Shown: piece by piece, positions 19,055 through 26,763 of the stretch | Position numbering within the stretch: the stretch's first letter is position 1 | Layout: each line of letters begins with the position of its first letter | Source: Mycolicibacterium sp. P1-5 | GTDB lineage: Bacteria; Actinomycetota; Actinomycetes; Mycobacteriales; Mycobacteriaceae | Direction: 5' to 3' | Assembly (NCBI RefSeq): GCF_008329565.1 | Contig: NZ_NPKT01000025.1 | Span: forward strand, 1 to 64,000 | DNA length: 64,000 nt | Made by a program: the position numbers and the translations under genes | The notes under the pieces: generated by a model | Told to the model about the DNA's origin: nothing | Databases searched by the model: none | Seen by the model: the letters and a program-made list of their open reading frames with translations, nothing else

Positions 19055-19690
19055 ATGACCGACATCGACATCGAGGCTCCACAGCGCGAAGAGTCCGATT
19101 CGGAGCTGACCGCACGTTTCGAGCGTGATGCGATACCGCTGCTGGACCAGCTCTACGGCGGTGCGCTCCGCATGACGCGCAATCCGGCCGACGCCGAAGA
19201 TCTGTTGCAGGAAACCATGGTCAAGGCCTATGCCGGGTTCCGGTCGTTCCGCGAAGGCACCAACCTCAAAGCCTGGTTGTACCGGATCCTGACCAACACC
19301 TACATCAACAGTTACCGCAAGAAGCAGCGCCAGCCGGCCGAGTATCCGACCGAAGAGATCACCGACTGGCAGTTGGCGGCCAACGCCGAGCACACGTCAA
19401 CCGGCCTGCGCTCAGCCGAAGTCGAAGCACTCGAACTGCTACCGGACACCGAAATCAAGGAAGCCCTGCAGGCGTTGCCGGAAGAGTTCCGGATGGCGGT
19501 CTACTACGCCGACGTCGAAGGCTTCCCGTACAAGGAGATCGCCGAGATCATGGATACCCCGATCGGGACGGTGATGTCCCGGCTGCACCGAGGTAGGCGC
19601 CAGCTGCGCAGCCTGCTCGCCGACGTCGCCAAGGAGCGTGGATTCTCCCGGCGGGCAGGCGCGGATGCGCCCGAGGAGGTGTCGTCATGA
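19055..19690 (+). CDS. sigH: ECF sigma factor SigH (heat/thiol-oxidative stress)
   Basis: A 211-residue ECF sigma factor. Region 2 (FERDAIPLLDQLYGGALRMT, AEDLLQETMVKAYAGFRSF, LYRILTNTYINSYRKKQR) and region 4 (ALPEEFRMAVYYADVEGFPY, GTVMSRLHRGRRQL) are near-identical to M. tuberculosis SigH. SigH directs thioredoxin, heat-shock and sigB/sigE transcription after oxidative or heat stress. ATG 19055 gives the usual length. The same frame is open upstream, and GTG 18941, four bases after AGAGGAG, would add 38 residues (see findings). The stop overlaps the rshA start (ATGA), giving coupled synthesis with the anti-sigma factor. Confidence 0.96.
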   Translation: MTDIDIEAPQREESDSELTARFERDAIPLLDQLYGGALRMTRNPADAEDLLQETMVKAYAGFRSFREGTNLKAWLYRILTNTYINSYRKKQRQPAEYPTEEITDWQLAANAEHTSTGLRSAEVEALELLPDTEIKEALQALPEEFRMAVYYADVEGFPYKEIAEIMDTPIGTVMSRLHRGRRQLRSLLADVAKERGFSRRAGADAPEEVSS

Positions 19691-20001
19691 GCGACGATCA
19701 GGTATCCGGCGGTGAAGGGGAGTGGCGCCCGCCCATCGGCCCGGTCGACCCGGACCATCCTGAGTGCGCTGCGGTGATCGCCGAGGTCTGGACGCTGCTC
19801 GACGGTGAATGCACCACCGAGACCAAAGACCGTTTGCGTCATCACCTCGAAGAGTGCCCGAGCTGCCTGCGCCATTACGGCGTCGAGGAGCGGATCAAGA
19901 AGCTGGTTGCGTCGCGGTGCAGCGGGGAGAAGGCACCCAGCCACCTGTTGGAGAAGGTCCGGCTACAGATCAGCCAGACCACGATCATCCGGCGCGGATA
20001 G
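19687..20001 (+). CDS. rshA: redox-sensing anti-sigma factor RshA
   Basis: A 104-residue zinc-associated anti-sigma (ZAS) protein. The redox switch H53-x3-C57-x2-C60 (HHLEECPSCLRHYG) is intact, with further cysteines C27 and C42. It binds SigH in reduced form and releases it when thiols are oxidised. The start overlaps the sigH stop by four bases, and a strong terminator follows, so sigH-rshA form one unit. The acidic N-terminal tail and C-terminal amphipathic segment are as in Rv3221A. Confidence 0.95.
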   Translation: MSDDQVSGGEGEWRPPIGPVDPDHPECAAVIAEVWTLLDGECTTETKDRLRHHLEECPSCLRHYGVEERIKKLVASRCSGEKAPSHLLEKVRLQISQTTIIRRG

Positions 20002-20011
20002 CGCACCGAAC

Positions 20012-20043
20012 AAAAGTGCCCGGCAGATTGCCGGGCACTTTTT
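20012..20043. terminator. rho-independent terminator shared by rshA and bL37 genes
   Basis: A perfect stem of AAAAGTGCCCGGCA (20012-20025), loop GAT and TGCCGGGCACTTTTT (20029-20043). The A-run on one side and T-run on the other make it an intrinsic terminator on both strands, between two converging genes. Confidence 0.92.
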
Positions 20044-20047
20044 CCGA

Positions 20048-20122
20048 TCAGGCGTTGGGCCGCTTGCCGTGGTTGGCTTTGCTGTGCTTGCGGTCACGCT
20101 TCTTCCGGCCACGCTTGGCCAT
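20048..20122 (-). CDS. 50S ribosomal protein bL37 (24 residues)
   Basis: A very short gene with sequence beginning MAKRGRKKRDRKHSKANHGK and ending RPNA. It is strongly basic and matches the small actinobacterial ribosomal protein bL37 seen in mycobacterial 50S structures, where it lies against 23S rRNA. The start ATG 20122 is preceded in its transcript by GGAGGTACATC, a textbook ribosome site, and the gene ends 5 bases before the shared terminator. Easily missed because of its size. Confidence 0.9.
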   Translation of the reverse strand: MAKRGRKKRDRKHSKANHGKRPNA

Positions 20123-20247
20123 GATGTACCTCCATTGATTTGACGCTGCACACAGTGTCTCACGGCCCGGTCGAACCTCTGACCACCCGGTGTTGTGGTT
20201 CGATAGAGCCGCACTAAGCGATGAGCAGTACCAAGAGTGAGGTGAAG

Positions 20248-20463
20248 ATGGCCGAGGATGTGCGCGCCGAGATCGTGGCCAGTGTGCTCGAGGTAGTGGT
20301 CAGCAAGGGTGACCAGATCGGCGCGGGCGACACCCTGGTGCTTCTGGAATCGATGAAGATGGAGATCCCGGTGCTGGCCGAAGTCGGCGGCACCGTCACC
20401 GAGGTAAGCGTCTCCGTGGGCGACGTCATCCAGGCTGGTGACCTCATTGCCGTGATCGACTAG
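20248..20463 (+). CDS. biotinylated protein TB7.3 (biotin carboxyl carrier-like)
   Basis: A 71-residue biotinyl/lipoyl-domain protein, MAEDVRAEIVASVLEVVV, with the biotin attachment motif ESMKMEIP and Lys37 as acceptor. It matches the free-standing mycobacterial biotinyl protein TB7.3 (Rv3221c), whose carboxylase partner is not defined. ATG 20248 follows GTGAGGTGAAG and starts the conserved sequence; an in-frame ATG at 20221 would add nine unconserved residues. Only 4 bases separate it from pdtaS. Confidence 0.93.
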   Translation: MAEDVRAEIVASVLEVVVSKGDQIGAGDTLVLLESMKMEIPVLAEVGGTVTEVSVSVGDVIQAGDLIAVID

Positions 20464-20467
20464 CTTC

Positions 20468-21964
20468 GTGTCCACCCTCGGTGACCTGCTCGCCGAGCAC
20501 ACCGTGTTGCCGGGCAGCGCTGTGGACCACCTGCATGCGGTGGTCGGCGAATGGCAGCTGCTGGCGGACCTCTCGTTCGCCGACTATCTGATGTGGGTGC
20601 GCCGCGACGACGGCGCGCTGGTCTGCGTGGCCCAGTGCCGACCCAACACCGCACCGACGGTCCTCATCAGGGATGCCGTCGGGACCGTCGTCGCAGATGG
20701 CGACCTGTCGTTGGTGACGTCCGCATTCACCTCGGGCGCCATCGGGCACGGCGGCAGCGATCTGCAACTGCGGGAAACCGGGATGAACGTCGAAGCGGTC
20801 CCAGTCCGCTACGGCAACCAGGTCGTGGCCGTGCTGACCCATCAGGCCGCGCTGGCCGAGCGGCGCACGTCGTCGCCGCTGGAGCGGGCCTACCTGGACT
20901 GTGCGGGCAACCTGCTGCACATGCTGTCCGAGGGCACCTTTCCCAACGTCGGTGACCTGGCACTGTCTCGGTCCAGCCCCCGCGTCGGCGACGGTTTCAT
21001 CCGCCTCGACGTCGACGGTCTGGTCGCCTACGCCAGCCCCAATGCGCTGTCGGCCTATCACCGGATGGGCCTGGCAGTCGAGCTCGAGGGCCACAACCTG
21101 GTGGCGATCACCCGGCCGCTGATCTCTGATCCGTTCGAGGCGCAGGAACTGGCCGCGCACGTGCGCGACTCGCTGACCGGCGGGTCGAGTATGCGTCTCG
21201 AGGTCGACGCCGGCGGTGCCGCGGTGCTGCTGCGCACGCTGCCGCTGGTCGTTCACGGCGCCGCTGCGGGGGCGGCGATGCTCATCCGGGACGTCACTGA
21301 GGTCAAACGCCGCGACCGCGCTCTGCTGTCCAAGGATGCGACCATCCGCGAGATCCATCACCGGGTGAAGAACAACCTGCAGACCGTCGCCGCGCTGCTG
21401 CGCCTTCAGTCCCGCCGGACCAGCAATGAGGAGGCCCGCGAGGCACTGATGGAGTCGGTGCGGCGGGTGGCCTCCATCGCCCAGGTGCACGAAGCCCTGT
21501 CGATGTCGGTGGACGAGGAGGTCAACCTCGACGAGGTGATCGACCGGATCTTGCCGATCATGAATGACGTCGCCCGGGTCGACACGCCCATCCGGATCAA
21601 CCGGGAGGGTGCGTTGGGAGTCCTCGACGCGGATCGGGCCACCGCGTTGGTGATGGTGGTGACCGAACTGGTCCAGAACGCCATCGAGCACGCCTTCGAA
21701 TCGACGGCCAAAGGGGGCTGCGTGACGATCCGGGCCGAGCGTTCGGCGCGGTGGTTGGACGTCGTGGTGCACGACGATGGGCGCGGGCTGCCCGCCGGCT
21801 TCTCGCTGGAGAAGTCCGATCGGTTGGGCCTTCAAATCGTGCGTACGTTGGTCACCGCGGAACTTGACGGCTCGCTGGGAATGCACGACGTTCCCGGCGG
21901 CGGGACCGATGTTGTGTTGCGCGTCCCACTCGGACGGCGTTCAACTGCCCGAGTTCCCCAATAG
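20468..21964 (+). CDS. pdtaS: sensor histidine kinase PdtaS
   Basis: A 498-residue soluble histidine kinase. An N-terminal GAF-like domain (about 1-150) and a PAS-like domain (about 170-290) precede the HisKA_2 dimerisation segment EIHHRVKNNLQTVAALLRLQ with the phosphoacceptor at H297/H298. The HATPase domain contains ELVQNAIEHAF, DDGRGLPAGF and LGLQIVRTLV. PdtaS phosphorylates the RNA-binding antiterminator PdtaR, which is encoded elsewhere. No membrane segments, consistent with a cytosolic sensor. GTG 20468 is four bases after the biotinyl gene. Confidence 0.94.
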   Translation: MSTLGDLLAEHTVLPGSAVDHLHAVVGEWQLLADLSFADYLMWVRRDDGALVCVAQCRPNTAPTVLIRDAVGTVVADGDLSLVTSAFTSGAIGHGGSDLQLRETGMNVEAVPVRYGNQVVAVLTHQAALAERRTSSPLERAYLDCAGNLLHMLSEGTFPNVGDLALSRSSPRVGDGFIRLDVDGLVAYASPNALSAYHRMGLAVELEGHNLVAITRPLISDPFEAQELAAHVRDSLTGGSSMRLEVDAGGAAVLLRTLPLVVHGAAAGAAMLIRDVTEVKRRDRALLSKDATIREIHHRVKNNLQTVAALLRLQSRRTSNEEAREALMESVRRVASIAQVHEALSMSVDEEVNLDEVIDRILPIMNDVARVDTPIRINREGALGVLDADRATALVMVVTELVQNAIEHAFESTAKGGCVTIRAERSARWLDVVVHDDGRGLPAGFSLEKSDRLGLQIVRTLVTAELDGSLGMHDVPGGGTDVVLRVPLGRRSTARVPQ

Positions 21965-21997
21965 CAAATGTGACGGACACGACATCTGTAAATGAAA

Positions 21998-22029
21998 ATC
22001 GCGGCCCTGGCATTTGCCGGGGCCGCGAT
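21998..22029 (-). terminator. terminator of whiB1
   Basis: Fourteen-base arms ATCGCGGCCCTGGC (21998-22011) and GCCGGGGCCGCGAT (22016-22029) with one G-U pair and loop ATTT. On the minus strand the hairpin is followed by TTTCATTT, so it fits an intrinsic terminator after whiB1. On the plus strand, after pdtaS, no T-run follows. Confidence 0.75.
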
Positions 22030-22053
22030 GTCGAGAACTACGAAAGGGCGGAG

Positions 22054-22308
22054 TTAGACGCTGCTGCGCGCGCGGGTGCGGGCGTTGCGACGCTTGAGCG
22101 CACGACGCTCGTCCTCGCTCATGCCGCCCCAGACGCCGGCGTCCTGGCCCGAATCCAAAGCCCAGGTCAGACACTCTGTCGTAACCGGACAACGGTTGCA
22201 GACGAGCTTCGCGTCAGCGATCTGGGCGAGCGCCGGGCCGCTATTCCCCACCGGGAAGAACAGTTCCGGATCCTCGTCACGGCAGACCGCCTTGTGGCGC
22301 CAATCCAT
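22054..22308 (-). CDS. whiB1: iron-sulfur transcription factor WhiB1
   Basis: An 84-residue WhiB-family protein, MDWRHKAVCRDEDPELFFPV. The four cluster ligands are C9, C37, C40 and C46, followed by the GVWGG turn and a basic C-terminal tail (RRALKRRNARTRARSSV). WhiB1 is an essential, nitric-oxide-sensitive [4Fe-4S] protein that binds the primary sigma factor region 4. Its 5' region carries a CRP-like site and a good -35 box, and a terminator follows. Gene order with pdtaS and the kinase gene is that of Rv3218-Rv3220c. Confidence 0.97.
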   Translation of the reverse strand: MDWRHKAVCRDEDPELFFPVGNSGPALAQIADAKLVCNRCPVTTECLTWALDSGQDAGVWGGMSEDERRALKRRNARTRARSSV

Positions 22309-22403
22309 TTGTCGCTACTCCTTACTATGCGCGCAACGAAGCGCACTCGATTTTCATTCGGCTGTTAATGCATTGCACAGAAATGTTTCTGTGTTGTTGC
22401 ATC

Positions 22404-22463
22404 GATCGTTTCACAGCCTCGACGGTTGTCAATAGAACTCAGTTAACAAGTGGGCAACCTCAC
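22404..22463 (-). promoter_or_regulatory. whiB1 promoter with CRP-like site
   Basis: On the minus strand, TTGACA lies at 22432-22427 and an AACGAT-like -10 at 22410-22405, implying a start near 22398. An AAGTGG-N6-TCACTA site (core 22450-22463) has the GTGA-N6-TCAC form of mycobacterial CRP sites with one mismatch. Its centre is about 58 bases upstream of the inferred start, close to the activating CRP site described for M. tuberculosis whiB1. The remaining bases of 22309-22552 hold no gene that I can support. Confidence 0.68.
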
Positions 22464-22552
22464 TACAAGCTCTCGCTGGGGGTGGGTTACCGAACCCTCT
22501 ACCCGTTTGTACTACACTCAACCCATCTGCGCCCTGAATATTTGGCGCGACC

Positions 22553-23527
22553 TCATTTTTGCTGGTCAGAAGGCCCTGTGGCGGGCGGGGCAACGACGCA
22601 AAGGACCACCGGAACCACTCGGAAGGTCATTTCCGCGCGCAGGCCCAGAAAATCCCCGTCGATCTGGCTGGCGACCGGTTCGTCGGCGGTGATCCGCACC
22701 CACGCCACGTCGTCCTCGCGGATCAGGTGCTTGGCCTTGATGACCGGCTTCTTGGACACCATCCGGCGTACCAGCATCAGGTTCTTCCACACGTTCATGC
22801 TGGTGACGGCGAAAATGCCCAGGCCGGTCTCGAATGTGGTATCCGGGTTGGTCCACACCGGCCTGGTGTTGGCGTACGTCCACGGGCTGGAGTTGGAGAT
22901 AAACGCGAAGTAGACGCCGGTTCTGGGCGGCTGGCCGGGCATCTCGAGGGTGAGTAGCGGCTCCTTGCGTGCGCTCGCCAGCATCTCGCGTACCGCGACC
23001 CGGATGTAGCGGCCCGCGGTGACCTTGCGGCCCTTGGCGCGTTGCGCCTCGACGGCGGCCACCACGTCGCCGTCCACGCCCATCCCGGCGGTGAACACCG
23101 CCCAGCGCTCACCGCAGTCCATCAGCCCGATCTCCCGCCAGGCGGCGCCGTTGCGGCGGGCGGTGAGCAGGTCGACCAGCTGATTGGTGGCCACGGTCGG
23201 GTCCGGGCTGATGCCCAGCGCGCGGGCGAAGACGTTCGCCGAGCCGCCCGGCACCACCGCGACCGCCGGCAGTGAGTCCGGCAAGTTCCGACCGGGCCGG
23301 CCCAGCAGGCCGTTGACCACTTCGTTCACTGTTCCGTCGCCGCCGTGGACGATGATCACGTCGGTGCCGTCGTGCTTGGCGGCTTCGGCGATCTCGATGG
23401 CGTGTCCGCGGTGGTCGGTGTGCACGACGGACAGCTCGACCCGGCTCTCCAGCGCGTGGGCAAGGAGGTCGCGGCCGGCCGCGGTGGTCGAGGTGGCGTT
23501 CGGGTTGACGATCAGGACGGCACGCAC
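22553..23527 (-). CDS. diacylglycerol kinase family lipid kinase (Rv3218-like)
   Basis: A 324-residue protein with the DAGK/LCB5 catalytic domain. NPNATS is at 8-13, the nucleotide-binding GGDGT at 62-66 (IIVHGGDGTVNEVVNGLLG), and VVPGGSANVFARALGI follows. The C-terminal beta-rich half ends with DEPVASQIDGDFLG, the usual second lobe. The family phosphorylates diacylglycerol or related lipids such as sphingoid bases. ATG 23527 is the first start and matches family length. It is divergent from the GtrA-like gene. Confidence 0.9.
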   Translation of the reverse strand: MRAVLIVNPNATSTTAAGRDLLAHALESRVELSVVHTDHRGHAIEIAEAAKHDGTDVIIVHGGDGTVNEVVNGLLGRPGRNLPDSLPAVAVVPGGSANVFARALGISPDPTVATNQLVDLLTARRNGAAWREIGLMDCGERWAVFTAGMGVDGDVVAAVEAQRAKGRKVTAGRYIRVAVREMLASARKEPLLTLEMPGQPPRTGVYFAFISNSSPWTYANTRPVWTNPDTTFETGLGIFAVTSMNVWKNLMLVRRMVSKKPVIKAKHLIREDDVAWVRITADEPVASQIDGDFLGLRAEMTFRVVPVVLCVVAPPATGPSDQQK

Positions 23528-23618
23528 GAGCCATGAGCCTAGACCGGTGCGGCGCCGCGGTTCGAAGTGTTTGCCTGCTCATCACGATCCGGATAGCTGC
23601 CGGTGGCATGCTCGCGAC

Positions 23619-24092
23619 GTGGTGGTGGGGTCGGAGCCGGGTTCGGCCAGCGCCGTCGGCTGGTTCCTTCGGGCCTGCGAGGCGGTGGTCGCGCGCTTGC
23701 CATTCGGCCTGAATTCGCTTGTGCCACCGACTTTTATGGGCTTCGTGGTGATCAACTCCGGCACGTTCACACTGGACCTGCTGGTGCTCACGCTGCTGCA
23801 CGGCGCGCTTCATGTGCCGTTCGGGATCGCGGTGACGGCGGCCTATGTCTGTGCCTTCGCGGCCAGTTATGTACTCAACCGGGTGGTGAACTTCCAGTCT
23901 CACGGTGCGGTCGGTCCACAGGTTGCCGTCTACGTCGTCGTGGTGGTGATCAACTATCTGGCGTTCATCCTCGGGGTCTCCACGGCGTTGCGCGTCCTCG
24001 GCGTCGAGTACCACCTGGCCCGGATCGCCGCGGGAGCCTGCGAGGGCGTCTACATGTATTGCGCGATGCGGTGGGTGGTGTTCCGGCGCTGA
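23619..24092 (+). CDS. GtrA-like small membrane protein
   Basis: About 157 residues with four hydrophobic helices (TFMGFVVINSGTFTLDLLVL, VTAAYVCAFAASYVLNRVVN, VAVYVVVVVINYLAFILGV, and the C-terminal EGVYMYCAMRWVVF). The NRxxNF motif (NRVVNFQSHG) and an MRWVVFR-type C-terminus are characteristic of GtrA proteins, which are thought to move lipid-linked sugars across the membrane. Three successive GTG codons (23619, 23622, 23625) could start translation. A partner glycosyltransferase is not present next to it. Confidence 0.75.
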   Translation: MVVGSEPGSASAVGWFLRACEAVVARLPFGLNSLVPPTFMGFVVINSGTFTLDLLVLTLLHGALHVPFGIAVTAAYVCAFAASYVLNRVVNFQSHGAVGPQVAVYVVVVVINYLAFILGVSTALRVLGVEYHLARIAAGACEGVYMYCAMRWVVFRR

Positions 24093-24112
24093 GCGCTCGG
24101 TACCGTACTGGC

Positions 24113-24502
24113 GTGACTGAACGCCAACTCCCGTCTGTGGTGCGCTATGCCGGGTTCGCCGCGGCTGCCGAAGGTGCGGTGGCGATCGTCGTGGCCGTCG
24201 TATTGGTGGTCCGCGCGGTGGCCGGCGCCGACCAGCACATCGTCAACGGGTACGGCACCGCCGGCTGGTTCGCTGTGATGGGCGCCGCGGTGCTGGCCGC
24301 CGGCTGGGCCCTGTTCACCGGGCGGCGCTGGGGCAGAGGCATCGCGATATTCGCCAACCTGTTGCTGTTGCCGGTGGCCTGGTACATCGTGGCCGCGCAC
24401 CAGCCGGTCTACGCGGTGGCGATGGGTGGAGTGGCGATCGCCGTGCTGGCGCTGCTGTTCAGCCCGCCGGCGCTGCGCTGGGCGTCGCGCGCCGAGGACT
24501 AA
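24113..24502 (+). CDS. small integral membrane protein (Rv3217c-like)
   Basis: A 129-residue protein starting with GTG 24113, VTERQLPSVVRYAGFAAAAE. It has four predicted membrane segments (GAVAIVVAVVLVVRAVAGA, WFAVMGAAVLAAGWALF, IAIFANLLLLPVAWYIVA, AVAMGGVAIAVLALLF). It has no catalytic motif I recognise. It follows the GtrA-like gene by 20 bases and converges on the acetyltransferase gene. Confidence 0.75.
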   Translation: MTERQLPSVVRYAGFAAAAEGAVAIVVAVVLVVRAVAGADQHIVNGYGTAGWFAVMGAAVLAAGWALFTGRRWGRGIAIFANLLLLPVAWYIVAAHQPVYAVAMGGVAIAVLALLFSPPALRWASRAED

Positions 24503-24510
24503 ATCCCGGA

Positions 24511-24990
24511 TCAAGCTTCTGCGGCCAGCACTTCCAATTCCGCGCCGCTCACCCGGTAGTTGATCCATTCCGACATCTGCTTACCGCCGACGGCGTCATA
24601 GAGGGCGATCGCATTGACGTTCCAGTCCAACACTTCCCACGCCAAGCGGGTATAGCCGTTGTCGACACACTCCTTCGCCAGCGTCGCGAGCAACGTACGG
24701 GCGAGGCCGCGCCGGCGAAACTTGTCGCGCACGAACAGGTCTTCCAGGTAGATACCGGCCACACCGTCCCATGTGGAGAAGGTCCGGAACCACAGCGCGA
24801 CAGCGGCTGCCTGCCCGTCGATCTCGACCAGGTGGCAAGAGCCGACCGGGTTGTCACCGAAAAGCGCTGCAGTGATCTGCTTTTCGGTCACCGTGCATTG
24901 ATCGGCGGCATGCTCGAATTCGGCCAATTCGCGGATCATCGCGACGATTTCGCCTTCGTCACCGGGGGGGGCCATCCGGATCACAGTCAT
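24511..24990 (-). CDS. GNAT family N-acetyltransferase
   Basis: A 159-residue GNAT enzyme. Beta4-alpha3 motif A is LEDLFVRDKFRRRGLARTLL with the acetyl-CoA pyrophosphate loop RRRGLA, and motif B is LAWEVLDWNVNAIALYDAVG. The EVLDWN...A..LY pattern is the usual spermidine/diamine or amino-compound acetyltransferase type, but the substrate is unknown. Its ATG overlaps the entC stop (ATGA), so it is translated from the gpm2-entC transcript. Confidence 0.9.
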   Translation of the reverse strand: MTVIRMAPPGDEGEIVAMIRELAEFEHAADQCTVTEKQITAALFGDNPVGSCHLVEIDGQAAAVALWFRTFSTWDGVAGIYLEDLFVRDKFRRRGLARTLLATLAKECVDNGYTRLAWEVLDWNVNAIALYDAVGGKQMSEWINYRVSGAELEVLAAEA

Positions 24991-26075
24991 TGTTGCACCC
25001 CCAGAGCCGACAGAATGGTTTTGAATTTCGTTGTGGTTTCGGCGACTTCGTCGTCGGGGTCGGATTCGGCGACGATACCGCCACCGGCCTGGGCCAGCGC
25101 TCCCAGCCGGTCGGCGGCCAGTTGCGCACCACGGATGGCCACCACCCAGCGCCCGTCACCGCGGGCGTCGCACCAGCCGACTGCGCCGGCGTAGAAGCCG
25201 CGGTCGCCTTCCAGCGCAGCGATCAGGTCGACCGCCACCTGCGTCGGCACTCCGCCCACCGCCGGGGTAGGGTGCAGTGCCAACGCCAAATCGATTGCGG
25301 TGGTACAACTATCGCGCAGCCGGCCCCGGATCGGCGTGGACAGATGCCACAGTGCGGCGGTGCGACTCAGTTGCGGTTGCGGTGCGACGTCGAGTTCGGT
25401 GCACAGCGGCTCCAGTGCGACGCGCATGGTGTCGACGACCAGCTGGTGTTCGTGCCGGTTCTTGCCCGACTCGGCCAGCGCGGCGCCGTTGGCGACGTCG
25501 ACCTGCGGGTCGGCCGACCGCGGCGCAGAGCCCGCGAACGGCTGGCAGGTCACCAGGTCGCCGGAGCGGGCGACCAGCAACTCGGGGCTGGCGCCCACCA
25601 GTGCGGTGCCGGTGTACTCGCCGCCGGCGACCGAAAGGTCGGCGAGGTAGGCGGTGGCTTCGGGGTCGGCGCCCAGAAGCCGGTGCAGGATTGCCCGCTC
25701 GTCGAGCGGGCCGTCGGCGACCAGACGCAGTGCGCGCGCCAATACCACCTTCTCCAAAGCGCTTCCCGGGCCGGTGAGTTGGTCCAGGGCGCGGCGGATG
25801 CGGGCGCGATGTTCCTCGGGTGCCGGCAGCATCGCGTCGATCCGCACCGCGGGCAACGCCGTCGTCGGCCACGCGGGCAATGCGTCACAGAACGTCACCT
25901 TCGTCGGCGTCAGCAGCGCCGCCTTGCTCCGGATATCGAACGGCAGCGCACCGACCACCACGTCGGCCGAGCCGTCGGTCAACGCCGCCGACGCCGCCGC
26001 GACGTCGTCGTACCCCGTCTCGATCCCGTCGGCGACGACTGTTCCGGCGGGGCCGCTGAGCACAAAGGACTCCAA
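24987..26075 (-). CDS. entC: isochorismate synthase
   Basis: A 362-residue chorismate-binding enzyme converting chorismate to isochorismate. The conserved C-terminal half has KVVLARAL, TGTALVGASPELLVARSG, PFAGSAPRSADPQ, ESGKNRHEHQLVVD, HLSTPIRGRL, LHPTPAVGGVP and GFYAGAVGWCDARGDG. Isochorismate feeds menaquinone or siderophore salicylate synthesis; the dedicated salicylate synthase is a different enzyme, so menaquinone supply is more likely here. It lies 6 bases downstream of gpm2 and overlaps the GNAT gene. Confidence 0.93.
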   Translation of the reverse strand: MESFVLSGPAGTVVADGIETGYDDVAAASAALTDGSADVVVGALPFDIRSKAALLTPTKVTFCDALPAWPTTALPAVRIDAMLPAPEEHRARIRRALDQLTGPGSALEKVVLARALRLVADGPLDERAILHRLLGADPEATAYLADLSVAGGEYTGTALVGASPELLVARSGDLVTCQPFAGSAPRSADPQVDVANGAALAESGKNRHEHQLVVDTMRVALEPLCTELDVAPQPQLSRTAALWHLSTPIRGRLRDSCTTAIDLALALHPTPAVGGVPTQVAVDLIAALEGDRGFYAGAVGWCDARGDGRWVVAIRGAQLAADRLGALAQAGGGIVAESDPDDEVAETTTKFKTILSALGVQQ

Positions 26076-26081
26076 CCGCCA

Positions 26082-26699
26082 TCACGTCCCGGTGACCGGC
26101 TCGCGGTGGCTGGTCAATCCCAGCGCCGAGAGCTGCCGCAGTCCGTATTCGAATCCGCACACCGCGACCGACGCCGCGCCGAACCCGTACCGCGCACCTT
26201 CCCGCAGCGGCTGCTCCACCCAGCGGGTCAGCACCGAGCGGGAGAAGTGTCCATGCCCGACGAACACCACGTCGCGGTCCACCATGTGGTCCAGCGCGTA
26301 CGACACCGCCTGGTCGGCGCGCATGCTCACCTGGTCGACACTCTCGCCGCCGGGGCAACCGTAGGTCCACAGCAGCCAGCCGGGGGTGTCGGTGCGGATC
26401 TCGTGGGTGGTGAGCCCCTCGTAGTCCCCGTAGTTCCACTCGACCAGCAGCGAGGACACCTCGTCGACTGTCAGTCCGGCGAGCTCCGCGGTGGCCAGGG
26501 CGCGCGTGCGAGGGCTGCTGACCACCATCGGGTTGTCCAGTTCAAGGTGCTCGATCGTCTGAGCGGCCAGTTTGGCCTGGTCCCGCCCGTACTCGGTGAG
26601 ATCGAGGTCGGTGATGCTGGTGTGCTGACCGCTCTTGGACCAGTCGGTCTCGCCGTGCCGAAGCAGGACCAGCCGATGCGCACCGACGCTCACGCCCAC
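26082..26699 (-). CDS. gpm2: histidine phosphatase family acid phosphatase (Gpm2/Rv3214-like)
   Basis: A 205-residue member of the phosphoglycerate-mutase-like histidine phosphatase branch. The RHG motif is LVLLRHGETDW with nucleophile H15, and the second His is in FVGHGHFSRSVL. The M. tuberculosis homologue, named Gpm2, was shown to be a broad acid phosphatase rather than a mutase, and the same is expected here. Start GTG 26699 is chosen (VGVSVGAHRLVLLRHGE); the open frame extends much further but that part overlaps the ParA-like gene. First gene of a gpm2-entC-GNAT run, divergent from the ParA-like gene. Confidence 0.9.
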   Translation of the reverse strand: MGVSVGAHRLVLLRHGETDWSKSGQHTSITDLDLTEYGRDQAKLAAQTIEHLELDNPMVVSSPRTRALATAELAGLTVDEVSSLLVEWNYGDYEGLTTHEIRTDTPGWLLWTYGCPGGESVDQVSMRADQAVSYALDHMVDRDVVFVGHGHFSRSVLTRWVEQPLREGARYGFGAASVAVCGFEYGLRQLSALGLTSHREPVTGT

Positions 26700-26763
26700 T
26701 GATTCTGCCCGATGACCTGGCGCGGCGTGGCGGCCGGGACGCAACGGCTGCGAACCTGCAAGG

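Noticed and set aside
20444..21886. 480-residue minus-strand frame opposite pdtaS
   Set aside because: Typical shadow frame; pdtaS has clear kinase motifs on the plus strand.
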